From: Bacillus sp. FJAT-27225
GTDB taxonomy: Bacteria; Bacillota; Bacilli; Bacillales; Cytobacillaceae
Direction of reading: 5' to 3'
Assembly (NCBI RefSeq): GCF_001685025.1
Contig: NZ_MAYU01000012.1
Location: 558,001-622,000 of the forward strand
DNA: 64,000 nucleotides
Below are positions 24,117-33,600 of the stretch, piece by piece. Numbering within the stretch: position 1 is the first letter of the stretch; the number at the start of each line of letters is the position of its first letter. Both the position numbers and the translations under genes were made by a program. Below the pieces are notes generated by a model that saw only the letters and a list, made by a program, of their open reading frames with translations, did no database searches and was not told where the DNA came from.

Positions 24117-25589
24117 GTGCGGAAGAAGCCGGAGGGCGAGGTTCCTCTTTCGGAGGAGATTAAGGGTTCGAGTGATTTTGTGGTTAAGAGGTACAAGAAT
24201 CGAAAGACAGGAGTTTCGTTTCACCTGTCGTATTTTTCGACGCTTGTTGATGAGCAGCTGGTCCAGAAAAGTATCCTCCCTTATTTAATTGGTAAGGATT
24301 TTGAGTTTATTTCTGATGTTCCGGCCGTTGTGCCTATGACGGGAGCTACTTTGACAGAGGACCTTTCTGAAGTCGAAGAGAAATTGATGCTTGGTTTTTT
24401 ATTATTGACTGTCGATAGCGATCCAGGGAATTTTGCGCTTTTTGAAGCTAAGTTGGTAAATGTGCGGTCGATTTCTCCCCCTGAGGTCGAGTTCAGTGTC
24501 CTTGGCCCGAAAGAAGCGTTTGTCGAATCCCTTACCCAGAATACAAATATGGTCCGAAAACGCCTCCCAATAAAGGAGCTTATGATTGAAGAATTTTCGG
24601 TTGGGACGCTTTCGAAATCGAGGGTTGCCGTTTTTCATATTGAAGGGATAACCAACCCCGAAAATGTGAAGACGATGACAGACCGAATCAAAGCCATTGA
24701 TTTTGATACGATTGTGGATAGTTCGTATATTGTCCAGTTGATATCTGATAATAAATATTCGCCGTTCCCCCTGTTTTTGGATACAGAGAGGCCGGACCGG
24801 GTCGTATCGGTTCTGTCCGAGGGGAAGGTAGTCGCGATTGTGGAGGGTTCCCCACATGCTATCATTGGCCCGACTACCCTTAGTGAATTTTTTAGCGCGT
24901 TTGACGACTATTTTTTGAATTGGATTTTGGCATCATTCTTGAGATTGCTTCGCGTATTTGCCATTCTGTTTTCGTTGCTGATTACTCCTTTGTATGTGGC
25001 GGTGCTTTCCTATCATTATGAATTAATTCCGAAGGATTTGATGAGCACGCTTGTCAGTTCAAGAAGGCTTGTTCCTCTTCCCCCTATACTTGAAGCCCTG
25101 TTTTTGGAACTGGTGATTGAACTTTTACGGGAAGCAGGTGCCAGGCTGCCATCAAAGGTCGGCCAGACAATCGGCATTGTTGGCGGTATAGTCATTGGGA
25201 CTGCTTCCGTGGAAGCAGGGCTGACAAGTAATGTCCTGCTCATCTTCGTCGCTTTGGCCGCACTCGCTTCATTTACAACGCCGATTTATAAAATGGGGAA
25301 TGCGGTGCGGATTTTACGCTTTCCATTTTTACTTTTTGCCTCATTATGGGGAATTCTCGGAATTGTCTTTTGTTTTTCCTTAATGATGACCCATTTGATC
25401 AGGCTAAAGTCCCTGAACCGTCCTTTCCTTCAGCCTTTTTATCCGCCTAGGATTGCTGACAATAAAGATACACTCGTAAGGCTTTCATTCACTTGGCAAA
25501 AAACAAGGCCAATGTTTTTACGTACGTTAAATCCTGTTCGCTTTAATCCAAAGGTAATGAAAAAAAATAGGGAAGATATTGACGAATAA
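24117..25589 (+). CDS. GerA-family spore germinant-receptor A subunit
   Basis: A 490-residue protein with the A-subunit layout: a soluble N-terminal domain (about 1-265), then four or five membrane segments (about 275-425), then a cytoplasmic tail with the conserved HLIRLKSLNRPFLQPFYP. It sits in the inner spore membrane and helps sense germinants. The frame is open to a GTG at 24108, but the GTG at 24117 is preceded by AGGGGG at the right distance and is preferred. B and C subunits follow immediately, making a complete receptor operon. Confidence 0.93.
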   Translation: MRKKPEGEVPLSEEIKGSSDFVVKRYKNRKTGVSFHLSYFSTLVDEQLVQKSILPYLIGKDFEFISDVPAVVPMTGATLTEDLSEVEEKLMLGFLLLTVDSDPGNFALFEAKLVNVRSISPPEVEFSVLGPKEAFVESLTQNTNMVRKRLPIKELMIEEFSVGTLSKSRVAVFHIEGITNPENVKTMTDRIKAIDFDTIVDSSYIVQLISDNKYSPFPLFLDTERPDRVVSVLSEGKVVAIVEGSPHAIIGPTTLSEFFSAFDDYFLNWILASFLRLLRVFAILFSLLITPLYVAVLSYHYELIPKDLMSTLVSSRRLVPLPPILEALFLELVIELLREAGARLPSKVGQTIGIVGGIVIGTASVEAGLTSNVLLIFVALAALASFTTPIYKMGNAVRILRFPFLLFASLWGILGIVFCFSLMMTHLIRLKSLNRPFLQPFYPPRIADNKDTLVRLSFTWQKTRPMFLRTLNPVRFNPKVMKKNREDIDE

Positions 25590-25604
25590 ATGGGGGTGGT
25601 AAGC

Positions 25605-26705
25605 TTGTCGGCTGTGAAAATACCAGAAAAGTACCAAGTCTCGACATTCTTTACCTTCTTCCTAGTACACACAATGCAATTTGGAATTGGTGTTCTCGGT
25701 TTCCAGCGGATTATTGCTGTAGAGGCGGGATATGATGCCTGGATTTCCGTTATTGTTGCAGGATTGCTTATCCATCCTATTTTATGGATGGCCTTTAAAA
25801 TGATGAGCATCGCTGAAGGCGATATCGTGTCCATCCACCAATATGCTTTTGGTAACACAGTTGGAAAATTGCTTACAATCCCCTTTATTGTTTATTGCAT
25901 CCTGACAAGTATCACGACGCTGAGGACTTTTATTGAAGTCGTCCAAGTATGGATGTTCCAGGATTTAAGCACCTTTTGGTTCGGGCTTGCCTTTTTACTG
26001 CTCACGGTCTATATCATTTACGGCGGATTCAGAACCGTGACTGGGATTGTGTTTTTTAGTGTTATTCTTCCATCCTATATACTCGTAATGTTCCTTTATA
26101 CAATCCCTTTTTCAGATTTTACGAATTTGCTCCCGATCCTCGATCATTCGGTTAAAGATTTGGCGAAAGCATCAACTAAAATGTCGTTAACCTATATTGG
26201 ATGGGAACTCATTCTAGTCTATTTGCCTTTTATTAAAAATGGCCAACAGTCGCAAAAGTTTGCTCATTGGGGGTTACTATTAACGACATTTATTTATACC
26301 TATATTACGATTATCTCATTTGCTTTTTTTTCCCAAGGGCAGCTAGAGCGGACAGTCTGGGCGACTTTGTCAATGTTTAAGATTGTTGAAATGCCTTTTG
26401 TTGAACGGTTTGAATATGTCGGAATTGCCACCTGGGGCCTGATTATTTTGCCAAATATATGCCTCGGAATATGGGCAGCGACCCGGTGCCTGAAACGGGC
26501 ATTTCAGGTAAGGCAAAAAAATGGGGTAATTGGTGTTTCACTTGTTTGTCTAATCGTTTCTGTTCTCCTTACAGGACGCGGCAAGGTGGACATGATTAAT
26601 ACTGTGACGGGACAGGTAGGTTTATGGTTCAACTTTGCCTATTTGCCTTTATTATTTTTGGCCGTACTAGTGGCTAGGAAGGTGAAAAAACGTGCTAAAA
26701 CGTAG
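25605..26705 (+). CDS. GerB-family spore germination permease subunit
   Basis: A 366-residue protein with ten predicted membrane segments, related to amino-acid/polyamine transporters. The family start YQVSTFFTFFLVHTMQFGIGVLGFQR is clear. In germinant receptors the B subunit contributes the ligand pocket. The TTG at 25605 has GGGGGTGG just ahead; the ATG at 25590 overlaps that site and lacks one of its own. It is 15 bases after the A-subunit gene and overlaps the C-subunit start by 14 bases. Confidence 0.92.
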   Translation: MSAVKIPEKYQVSTFFTFFLVHTMQFGIGVLGFQRIIAVEAGYDAWISVIVAGLLIHPILWMAFKMMSIAEGDIVSIHQYAFGNTVGKLLTIPFIVYCILTSITTLRTFIEVVQVWMFQDLSTFWFGLAFLLLTVYIIYGGFRTVTGIVFFSVILPSYILVMFLYTIPFSDFTNLLPILDHSVKDLAKASTKMSLTYIGWELILVYLPFIKNGQQSQKFAHWGLLLTTFIYTYITIISFAFFSQGQLERTVWATLSMFKIVEMPFVERFEYVGIATWGLIILPNICLGIWAATRCLKRAFQVRQKNGVIGVSLVCLIVSVLLTGRGKVDMINTVTGQVGLWFNFAYLPLLFLAVLVARKVKKRAKT

Positions 26706-27762
26706 CCTGCATTGTGTACTGGCAGCCTTTTTGCTAACAGGGTGTGTACAAAAGGAAATCATTGATGATGTATCTCTCGTCACCGGTATTGGATATGATG
26801 CCGCCAAGAATGGAAAAATTGAAGGCACCGCTCTCATGCCATTTTATCTTCCGGACCAAAAGGTTGAGAACAACACCATTACCGCCGTAGGCTCACCGAC
26901 CCGTGATCTTTTTAGGCTTTACCAGCAAAGCTCGTCAGATCCTGTAGTTGGCGGTTCCCTTGAGGTCGCTCTGTTTGGAAAGGATTTTGCTGCCAAGCAT
27001 GGGGTTTACCAGGTTCTAGATTCTCTCCAACGTGATCCAGGAGTTGGCTCAAATGCTTTTTTTGCAATTGCAGACGGGAAGGCGAAAGATTTACTGAATG
27101 GAAAATTCGGAAAAAAAGGGAATGCTTCGTACATTTCAGACCTAATCAAGCACAATTCAAAAAACAGGGATTTGCCAAGGACGAATATGCACCTGTTCCT
27201 GTCGGATTATTTTAAAACCGGCAAAAGTGCCTATCTTCCCATTCTAAAATTGAAGGGGAAAAATCACGTAAAGATTGCAGGTATTGGGGTTTTTAAAGAC
27301 GATAAGTTGGTATATTCGATACCTGAGAAAGATTTATTCTATTTTAAATTGCTTGTTGAAAAATATAGTGAGGGAACAATCAAGGTTGTAACCGGAAAAC
27401 AAGAGGCTGTTGTCGAGAGCCTCAGTTCGGAATACAAGCGGAAGCTGGTGAAACGGAATCCCTATGAATTAACCGTCGATATTGAAGTGAAAGGCTTGAT
27501 TCACCAGTATACTGGAAGAAACATGGACAAAAAGATCGTTAACGACATAAAACGGGCACTCAAAGGCCAAATCGAATCAGAATGCACGGACCTCATTAAG
27601 CAATTTCAAAAAGAAAAAATCGATCCCATCGGCCTCACCCACTTCGTCAAAACAAAAACCCGTGGCTTTGATTATGAAGGATGGAAGAAAAATGACTACA
27701 ATAATATGAAAGTCACCGTAAACGCAAAAGTTAACATCTATGAGACCGGGGTTATCCAATAG
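26692..27762 (+). CDS. GerC-family germinant-receptor lipoprotein subunit
   Basis: A 356-residue lipoprotein (LLTGC lipobox, cysteine at 18). The GerC opening VSLVTGIGYDAAKNGKIEGTALMP is followed by the three-domain family body, with helical C-terminus QIESECTDLIKQFQKEKIDPIGL. It anchors the soluble part of the receptor outside the inner spore membrane. The GTG start follows AAGGTG within the B-subunit gene. Together 24117-27762 encode one complete GerA-type receptor. Confidence 0.93.
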   Translation: MLKRSLHCVLAAFLLTGCVQKEIIDDVSLVTGIGYDAAKNGKIEGTALMPFYLPDQKVENNTITAVGSPTRDLFRLYQQSSSDPVVGGSLEVALFGKDFAAKHGVYQVLDSLQRDPGVGSNAFFAIADGKAKDLLNGKFGKKGNASYISDLIKHNSKNRDLPRTNMHLFLSDYFKTGKSAYLPILKLKGKNHVKIAGIGVFKDDKLVYSIPEKDLFYFKLLVEKYSEGTIKVVTGKQEAVVESLSSEYKRKLVKRNPYELTVDIEVKGLIHQYTGRNMDKKIVNDIKRALKGQIESECTDLIKQFQKEKIDPIGLTHFVKTKTRGFDYEGWKKNDYNNMKVTVNAKVNIYETGVIQ

Positions 27763-27772
27763 GGAAGTATTT

Positions 27773-27787
27773 AGGGGTCAGACCCCT
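27773..27787. repeat. GGGGTCAGACCCC element, copy 4
   Basis: AGGGGTCAGACCCCT 10 bp after the germination operon, in the opposite orientation to copies 1-3. Confidence 0.7.
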
Positions 27788-27836
27788 CTCGTGGACTTTT
27801 CTTGATTTTTGTCTTCCTACAGCGGACACATTTAGA

Positions 27837-27869
27837 AAGGGTGCCTTTTTATGGGGCACCCTTTTTTCT
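27837..27869. terminator. Intrinsic terminator between gerC and rodA
   Basis: AAAGGGTGCC / GGCACCCTTTTTT with a short loop. Strong for the germination operon. The leftward rodA transcript converges on it and could also use it. Confidence 0.88.
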
Positions 27870-27933
27870 ATTCGCTCAACTTTTTTTGACATTCTATTTG
27901 CTTCTTTCACTGTCTATACGGTTTGGGACTAAG

Positions 27934-29097
27934 TTATTCTGTGGTTGAGAACATATAGCGTTTATGGTGGTAACGAATTGAGAATATCAAGGCTATGGCG
28001 AGCATATTTCCCATGAGCGAGCTGCCTCCGTATGAGACGAACGGGAGCGGGATGCCCGTGATTGGCAGAAGCCCAATTGTCATGCCGACGTTCTGGAATA
28101 CGTGGAAGGTGATCATCGAGATGACACCGACGCAAATGTACGTGTAGTAGTTGTTTTTCGTTTCCATACCCACCTTAGTAATATGGTAAATAAGGATGAA
28201 GAACAAGCTGATCAGGACGCTTGCGCCTATAAAGCCAAATTGCTCACCGATTACCGAAAAAATGAAATCAGTATGGCTTTCCGGCAAATAGACTTGAAGT
28301 TTGCCAAGGCCCTTCCCATCTGTTTGGCCAGATCCAATCGCCAGCAGAGATTGGGTCAGCTGGTAGCCGATTGTACTTTGATAGTTGAATGGGTCAAGCC
28401 AGGAGTATATTCGGCCAAATTGGTATGGTTGAACGCCGAGGTATTTTTCTAGTATTTCAGGCTTCCAAATGACAAGTGAGAGGATTCCTCCCGCCAGGAG
28501 TGCCCCGCCACCAAATATAGGGACGAGAAGTTTCCATGTAATCCCCGCTATAAAAATCATACCTGCCATTATCGCGAGGAAAACAAGCGATGTTCCGAGG
28601 TCAGGCTGCTGCATGACGAGCAGCAGCGGAACGAATGTGACCGCGCCAATTTTTAATAGCAGCATAAAGTCGCTGCCAATGGATTTTACTTGATATTTCT
28701 GATTATGGTCCCATATGACCCTAGACAAAGCAAGGATGATAAATACCTTAACGAATTCCGATGGCTGCAATGATCCGATGCCAGGGGCACGGAACCACGA
28801 TTTCGCACCGTTGATTCGAGGAGCAATCGATTCTGGAGCGATAATGACAGCCAGCAGCAACAGAAGGCCGAAGCCATACGCATACCAGGTCACCTTCTTT
28901 AACTGGTCGGAATCAAGAGTAATGACCCCAGCAATAATCCCGCAGCCGACCGCGTACCAGACGATTTGCTTAATTAAAAAGTTGCCTCCGTACTGCCCTG
29001 AACTTGTCTGCGCACTATAAATAGCCACACAGCTTGCCAAAAACAATAAGAAGAGAATCAGTGCCAAACTATAATCAATTTTCGAATGTTGCTTCAT
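27934..29097 (-). CDS. rodA: Rod-shape-determining peptidoglycan polymerase RodA (SEDS family)
   Basis: A 387-residue, ten-segment SEDS protein. GAKSWFRAPGIGSLQPSEFVK is the conserved central loop with the catalytic-region residues, and the C-terminal PFVSYGGSSLMGNMLAI matches the family end motif. It polymerises lipid II during lateral wall growth with a class B PBP. RodA is favoured over FtsW/SpoVE by the start SKIDYSLALILFLLFLASCVAIYS. The gene is monocistronic and convergent with the germination operon. Confidence 0.93.
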   Translation of the reverse strand: MKQHSKIDYSLALILFLLFLASCVAIYSAQTSSGQYGGNFLIKQIVWYAVGCGIIAGVITLDSDQLKKVTWYAYGFGLLLLLAVIIAPESIAPRINGAKSWFRAPGIGSLQPSEFVKVFIILALSRVIWDHNQKYQVKSIGSDFMLLLKIGAVTFVPLLLVMQQPDLGTSLVFLAIMAGMIFIAGITWKLLVPIFGGGALLAGGILSLVIWKPEILEKYLGVQPYQFGRIYSWLDPFNYQSTIGYQLTQSLLAIGSGQTDGKGLGKLQVYLPESHTDFIFSVIGEQFGFIGASVLISLFFILIYHITKVGMETKNNYYTYICVGVISMITFHVFQNVGMTIGLLPITGIPLPFVSYGGSSLMGNMLAIALIFSIRYHHKRYMFSTTE

Positions 29098-29791
29098 TAA
29101 TCGGAACTCTCCTTTGTAGCAGAAATCGTACGGATGGGGGTCTGACCCCCAAGAAAGACAATTTTGCTACTTTGTCCACGTTGGGGGTCAGACCCCTAAA
29201 ATGGACAATTCTTTATTTTTGTCCACCCGGTGTGGACCTTTTTGTTAATAACGTCGAATCTTGTCGTACCTACAATAGTTCATTATATTTTCTTCCGGGG
29301 AAATTCTCAATTATTTAGGGATGTCTGGTTAAAATTGGCTGGTTGGTATGTTGTTCCACCTACATAGTTCCCCTCGCGGTGCTTCGATTGCCGCGCAGCA
29401 AAAACTTAAGAAAATCTCACCCGACACATACAGTCACGAATATCCCTTATAACCTCTGCCCCTTCTCAACCTCTTTTGAACTCCTAAAAAACCTGGCTCA
29501 GCGATATTTGTTCTTGACGACTTAAAACGCCGCCCACTACAATAAAATGGTGTGTATTGGAAATTCACTTTTAGTGTTTCCTCTCTATTATTAAACACGC
29601 GAAATATTTGCGATTTTTCATCATATATTTGTAGGGGCCTGTCTCGCTTCAAACGTTAATCAGATGGACCGTTTTTCGGATGTTCTTGGGCAATCCGCCC
29701 GAGTACATTTTGCTCTAAATTGGAAAGTAAAAATGTCCTTGAGCATTTTAATCGAGGACGATTGATGTTACATAAGTATTGGAGGTTCGGT
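29098..29791. other. Gene-poor gap with two GGGGTC palindromes
   Basis: Two elements, GGGGGTCTGACCCCC at 29136-29150 and GGGGGTCAGACCCCT at 29183-29197, lie 47 bp apart just upstream of rodA, with the central base inverted between them. The remainder has only short open frames without ribosome sites. No RNA gene or riboswitch was recognised. Confidence 0.6.
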
Positions 29792-30574
29792 ATGTTATCA
29801 AAAATTGAAGCGTTTATCCTTGGGCTAATTCAGGGTTTGACGGAGTTTTTGCCAATCAGTTCAACTGGCCATCTGTATCTTGGCCGCAATTTGTTTGGGC
29901 TCCAGGAAGCGGGGCTGTTGCTCGACACGATGCTGCACGTCGGGACACTGGCGGCTGTGTTCGTCTTTTACCGGCATGAGTTTTTAAAAATTCTCAAAAA
30001 CCCGTTTGGCAAGCTGACCTGGCTGCTGGTGGTTGGTACGATTCCGGCGGTGGTAGTTGGATTGACACTCGAGGATTATATTGACAAAATCTCAAAGACC
30101 GGTTCGACTATCGGCTGGGAATTCCTGATTACCGGTTTGTTTTTGTGGATGGCTGATTCGATTAAAAACGGCCAAAAGAAAATGGAGGACATCTCCTACA
30201 AGGATTCGTTCATTATTGGCTTGTTCCAGGCAGCCGCGATCATGCCGGCGATTTCCCGCTCCGGTTTCACGATTGTTGCGGCGCTTTGGCGGAAGCTTGA
30301 CCGCGAGACGGCTGCCTACTTCTCGTTCCTCCTTTCCACCCCTGCTATTGTCGGCGCGGTGCTCCTTCAGTCTCTTGATTTGATGGAAGGCACTGGCGAA
30401 CAAATTTCACTTTCCGCGCTGGTTGTCGGAATCATTTCGTCGGCGATTTTCGGCTATATCGCAATAAAGTGGATGATCGGCTATTTGAAAAATCATTCGC
30501 TGAAGCCTTTCGCAATTTATGTATGGATTTTGGGCGTGGCTGTCCTGGCGTTCCAGTTTACAGGGAAGTTTTGA
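29792..30574 (+). CDS. uppP: Undecaprenyl-diphosphatase UppP (BacA family)
   Basis: A 260-residue polytopic membrane enzyme that dephosphorylates undecaprenyl diphosphate, recycling the wall-precursor carrier. The two family motifs are clear: LGLIQGLTEFLPISSTGHLYL (residues 10-30) and AAAIMPAISRSGFTIVAALWRKLDRETAAYFSFLLSTP. Start chosen at 29792 because GGAGG lies 7 bases ahead; the longer frame to 29720 is a hydrophilic artefact. It lies near rodA, another wall gene, but is transcribed divergently. Confidence 0.95.
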   Translation: MLSKIEAFILGLIQGLTEFLPISSTGHLYLGRNLFGLQEAGLLLDTMLHVGTLAAVFVFYRHEFLKILKNPFGKLTWLLVVGTIPAVVVGLTLEDYIDKISKTGSTIGWEFLITGLFLWMADSIKNGQKKMEDISYKDSFIIGLFQAAAIMPAISRSGFTIVAALWRKLDRETAAYFSFLLSTPAIVGAVLLQSLDLMEGTGEQISLSALVVGIISSAIFGYIAIKWMIGYLKNHSLKPFAIYVWILGVAVLAFQFTGKF

Positions 30575-30667
30575 ATCTCGCTGGGTGCGGCGGATGGTTC
30601 CGGTTTTCGTGTAAAAAATAGTTTAATTCATTTGGGGGATTCTTTCCCTTTTTAAAGGAGGAACCCT

Positions 30668-30949
30668 GTGTTATATCTGTACAGATACAATTCTGCCTAT
30701 ATCCCCATACATTTCTTACTGTGGTGTTCAATGGCATTGGGATACTATATGTCCACTGGGAAAAACGACTGGCTAGTTAATGCTTTGATGGGTTCTTTCA
30801 TACTAAATGCGATTGGTTCGATTCCGATGCTCATTCAGTATTTTAAGAAAAGACAACAAATAAGATTTATTGAAGTCCTACTAACTTTCGCGATTTTTCT
30901 AATTCCATATTGGATAATAGCCGTCTTAATGAGAATCTTTCTATTTTGA
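30668..30949 (+). CDS. Small membrane protein of unknown function
   Basis: A 93-residue protein with three hydrophobic segments (about 12-29, 37-56 and 70-92). GTG start with a strong AAAGGAGG seven bases ahead, and a terminator 20 bp after the stop, so it is a well-formed transcription unit. No family recognised. Confidence 0.6.
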   Translation: MLYLYRYNSAYIPIHFLLWCSMALGYYMSTGKNDWLVNALMGSFILNAIGSIPMLIQYFKKRQQIRFIEVLLTFAIFLIPYWIIAVLMRIFLF

Positions 30950-30969
30950 ACTAGACCCGGATATTTTAT

Positions 30970-31007
30970 AAAAAAACTCGCCGATAGTTGGCGAGTTTTG
31001 CTTTTTT
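30970..31007. terminator. Bidirectional intrinsic terminator
   Basis: AAAAAACTCGCC / GGCGAGTTTTGCTTTTTT separates the small membrane protein from the convergent azoreductase gene. Confidence 0.88.
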
Positions 31008-31024
31008 ATAAGAACACCGTCCCG

Positions 31025-31675
31025 TTACCCCCGGGCCATTTCGCGTGCGGCTGCTGCGGCCTTCTCTTTGGCTGCTTCCATGATGGCCGGTACTTCTTTC
31101 GGGAAGTGGTCGACGCCTTCCGCATAGACGGTCGGCAGGACTTCCATGCCAAGGAAGGCTAGAGCGGTTGTCAGGTACTGATCGCCAAAGTTTAAATCCT
31201 TCAACGGGCCTTCCGAATAAATGCCGCCGCGTGTTTGCAGGTGAATCGCTTTGCGGCCAGTCAACAGGCCATGGCGGTTGCCTGGGTCTGGATTGAACGT
31301 CTTCCCGGCAATGAACAGGTTATCCATAAACGCCTTCAAAACCGCTGGTGAACCAAGGTTCCAGATCGGCGACACAAACACATAGTAATCATTGTCGATG
31401 AACTGATCCGCTAACTCATGCATCGAGGAGATTGCCTTTTGTTCACCCTCGGACAACTCGTCGAATTTCTTGCCCATAAAGCTAAGTTTGGCGCGGGCAT
31501 AAAGCATATCCATATCAATATTCGGGATATCCATGTCATAAAGGTGCATATGAGTAATTTCAACATCCGGCTGCTCTTGCTTGAACGCTTCAATAAACGC
31601 ATCGCCAAGCTGCATGCCTTTCGAAAATTTGCTGTCCGGTTTCGGAGTTGCCGTTACATAGAGAAGCTTTGCCAT
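31025..31675 (-). CDS. azoR: FMN-dependent NADH-azoreductase
   Basis: A 216-residue flavodoxin-fold quinone/azo reductase. It shows the phosphate-binding start VTATPKPDSKFSKGMQLGDAF and FMN-contact segment VSPIWNLGSPAVLKAFMDNLFIAGKTF. It reduces quinones and azo compounds by two-electron transfer, protecting from thiol and quinone stress. The ATG at 31675 has AAAGGGATG ahead and begins MAKLLYVTATPKP; the 12-codon extension to 31711 lacks a site. Monocistronic. Confidence 0.92.
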   Translation of the reverse strand: MAKLLYVTATPKPDSKFSKGMQLGDAFIEAFKQEQPDVEITHMHLYDMDIPNIDMDMLYARAKLSFMGKKFDELSEGEQKAISSMHELADQFIDNDYYVFVSPIWNLGSPAVLKAFMDNLFIAGKTFNPDPGNRHGLLTGRKAIHLQTRGGIYSEGPLKDLNFGDQYLTTALAFLGMEVLPTVYAEGVDHFPKEVPAIMEAAKEKAAAAAREMARG

Positions 31676-31845
31676 TAAAAACATCCCTTTCCTTTGTATA
31701 CTACCTCTCATTTTATAGTAAAAACCATCTGTGCATCGTTGAACAATCAGTGACGAATATGGACATTGTGTGAAGGACTTTTTTGGAAAAATGGGTCGAC
31801 GCTCTCAAACCCGGCTTTTACATGCCGTATGCAAACGCCCCTAGT

Positions 31846-32385
31846 CTACTCTCCGGCTTCTCCACCGAAAGAGTCCTCAAAAAGCACGTCCCCATTACTG
31901 TCCAAATACTTATACTCTAAAATAGAGTGCTCCACATAATCTTCTGTTGGAAGTTTTTCTATAAAAACTTTCTTATCATTAACCTTGGCCACATCCTCAA
32001 ACAATTGTTGCCCAGCTTCATCCTTGAGGGAATAGCTGACACTGTGCGCTTCCGGTATATTTGCCCAGCCCCAAATCTACCAGTCCTCAAGATCTCCTGG
32101 CTGGCTGATAGTCAAAACTTTAAAACCGATTGTGTCCTCAATGTATTGCGCATTCTCGCCATTTCCATCGTATCTGTAACCGCGATTTGATTTGGAGAAT
32201 GTATTCATGGTGATAAACCTCTGACCCGCAAAATCATTACTTGCAAATATGGCGATTTGGTTCTCGTCATCCTGATACAAAACCTCTGTATCTTCACGGC
32301 CTGAATCCTCGAGTGCTTCTTGAAGAGTTGGTGCAGAACAGCCTGTCATAAAAGCAACCATAACCAATACAAGTACTTTTCTCAT
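31846..32385 (-). pseudogene. Lipoprotein gene interrupted by a single in-frame TAG
   Basis: The 102-codon frame starts MRKVLVLVMVAFMTGCSAP (lipobox MTGC, cysteine at 16) and stops at TAG 32077-32079 after GDLEDW. The same frame continues without interruption for 76 codons (IWGWANIPEAHSVSYSLKDEAGQQLFEDV...) to a TAG at 31846. Composition and reading-frame continuity show a former 179-residue lipoprotein split by one amber mutation. The truncated part may still be made. No family was recognised. AGGGGAAATGAT precedes the start. Confidence 0.7.
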
Positions 32386-32485
32386 ATCATTTCCCCTGTC
32401 TCCGCTTGGGGATTTTATTATAATTTACACACTTTTGTAAGAATTCTCTTTTACTATTAAAATCCCTTCCTATGCCTATTTCAAA

Positions 32486-32625
32486 AACTAAACCAAATAA
32501 AACTAAACAAAACTTAACAAAACTACATAAAATTCAACGATTTGTAACAAAACTCACTTCCGCTTTATTTTGAAATCGTTTACTATGAAACTATCAAATC
32601 AAATGGCCATTGTTATAAACTAAAC
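32486..32625. promoter_or_regulatory. Repeated AACTAAAC motifs upstream of the tungstate regulator
   Basis: AACTAAAC occurs at 32486, 32501 and 32618, with AACTTAAC at 32511 and AACTACAT at 32521. The close group is spaced 15, 10 and 10 bp, about one helical turn, within very A-rich DNA. It may be an operator for the excisionase-type regulator encoded from 32653, or a curved promoter region. Confidence 0.45.
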
Positions 32626-32652
32626 CAAACCCAATTAAAGGAGGCTTCTTCC

Positions 32653-33600
32653 GTGGAAATTAAAGCGTATACACCGGATGAAGTAGCTCAAATTTTTCAA
32701 ATATCAAAGCATACCGTCTACGAGATGATCAAGCGCGGTGAGCTGCAGGCATTCAAGGTCGGCAATAAAATGCGGATTGAACACGAAGAAATTGAACGAT
32801 ACAAGGAATCGATGAAGGCGCCTGTCCGAAAACCGGTACAGGAAACCGCCACGCCCGGCACACTCCAGCAAATTCAGGCGCGGCTCGCCGGCAGCCATGA
32901 TTTTCTTGTCGAGCATCTTGTAAAAGAAGCGTCGGCAACGCTTGGGGTCCAAGTTCAACCTACATACATCGGAAGCCTTGAGGGGCTGATGATGCTTTAC
33001 CGCGGACAAGCGGATATTGCGGCGATGCATTTGCTTGACCCGACATCTCATCAATACAACCTGCCATTTATCCATCAGCTGTTTGTTTATGAAACAATCA
33101 GTGTGGTCAGGTTTGCGGCTCGGGAGCAGGGATTTATTGTTGCAAAAGGAAATCCAAAGAGCATCAGCGATTTCAATGACCTTACCCGAAAGGATGTCAG
33201 ATTTATCAACCGTCAAAAAGGATCCGGGACGCGCTTCCTGCTGGATTCGAAGCTTCTCGCGAGCGGAATTAACCCTTCCGCCATCAATGGCTACGAAACA
33301 GAGGAATGGACACATTTGTCGACCGCCTCTCATATCTCCCGCTGCTCAGCCGATGTTGCGTTCGGAATTCGCTCAGCGGCGGGCCATCTCGGCCTTGATT
33401 TTATCCCGGTTGCCAAGGAACAATTCGACCTCGTGTTCCGTTGGACAGATGAAAACCGAGAGACGCTCGCTAAACTTGTTCTATTTTTACAAAGCAAAGA
33501 ATTTAAAAAGAGCCTTTCCGACCTAGAAGGCTATGACATCACAGAACTCGGCAGCATTCTATTCCAAACGAAACAACAGGAGGAATCTGTCAATGCTTAA
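32653..33600 (+). CDS. One-component regulator: excisionase-type HTH fused to a substrate-binding-like domain
   Basis: The 315-residue protein begins with an excisionase/MerR-like helix-turn-helix (TPDEVAQIFQISKHTVYEMIKRGELQAFKVGNKMRIEHEEIERY, 7-51). A PBP-like domain (about 75-305) follows, with oxyanion-binding-type text RFINRQKGSGTRFLLDSKL. Such fusions are found next to tungstate/molybdate transporters and sense the oxyanion directly. GTG start after AAAGGAGG. Its stop overlaps the tupA start by eight bases, so regulator and binding protein are translationally linked. Confidence 0.87.
   Translation: MEIKAYTPDEVAQIFQISKHTVYEMIKRGELQAFKVGNKMRIEHEEIERYKESMKAPVRKPVQETATPGTLQQIQARLAGSHDFLVEHLVKEASATLGVQVQPTYIGSLEGLMMLYRGQADIAAMHLLDPTSHQYNLPFIHQLFVYETISVVRFAAREQGFIVAKGNPKSISDFNDLTRKDVRFINRQKGSGTRFLLDSKLLASGINPSAINGYETEEWTHLSTASHISRCSADVAFGIRSAAGHLGLDFIPVAKEQFDLVFRWTDENRETLAKLVLFLQSKEFKKSLSDLEGYDITELGSILFQTKQQEESVNA

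Noticed and set aside
32077-32079. Recoding of TAG (pyrrolysine or programmed readthrough) in the lipoprotein gene
   Set aside because: No associated RNA structure or recoding machinery was seen; a simple nonsense mutation explains it.
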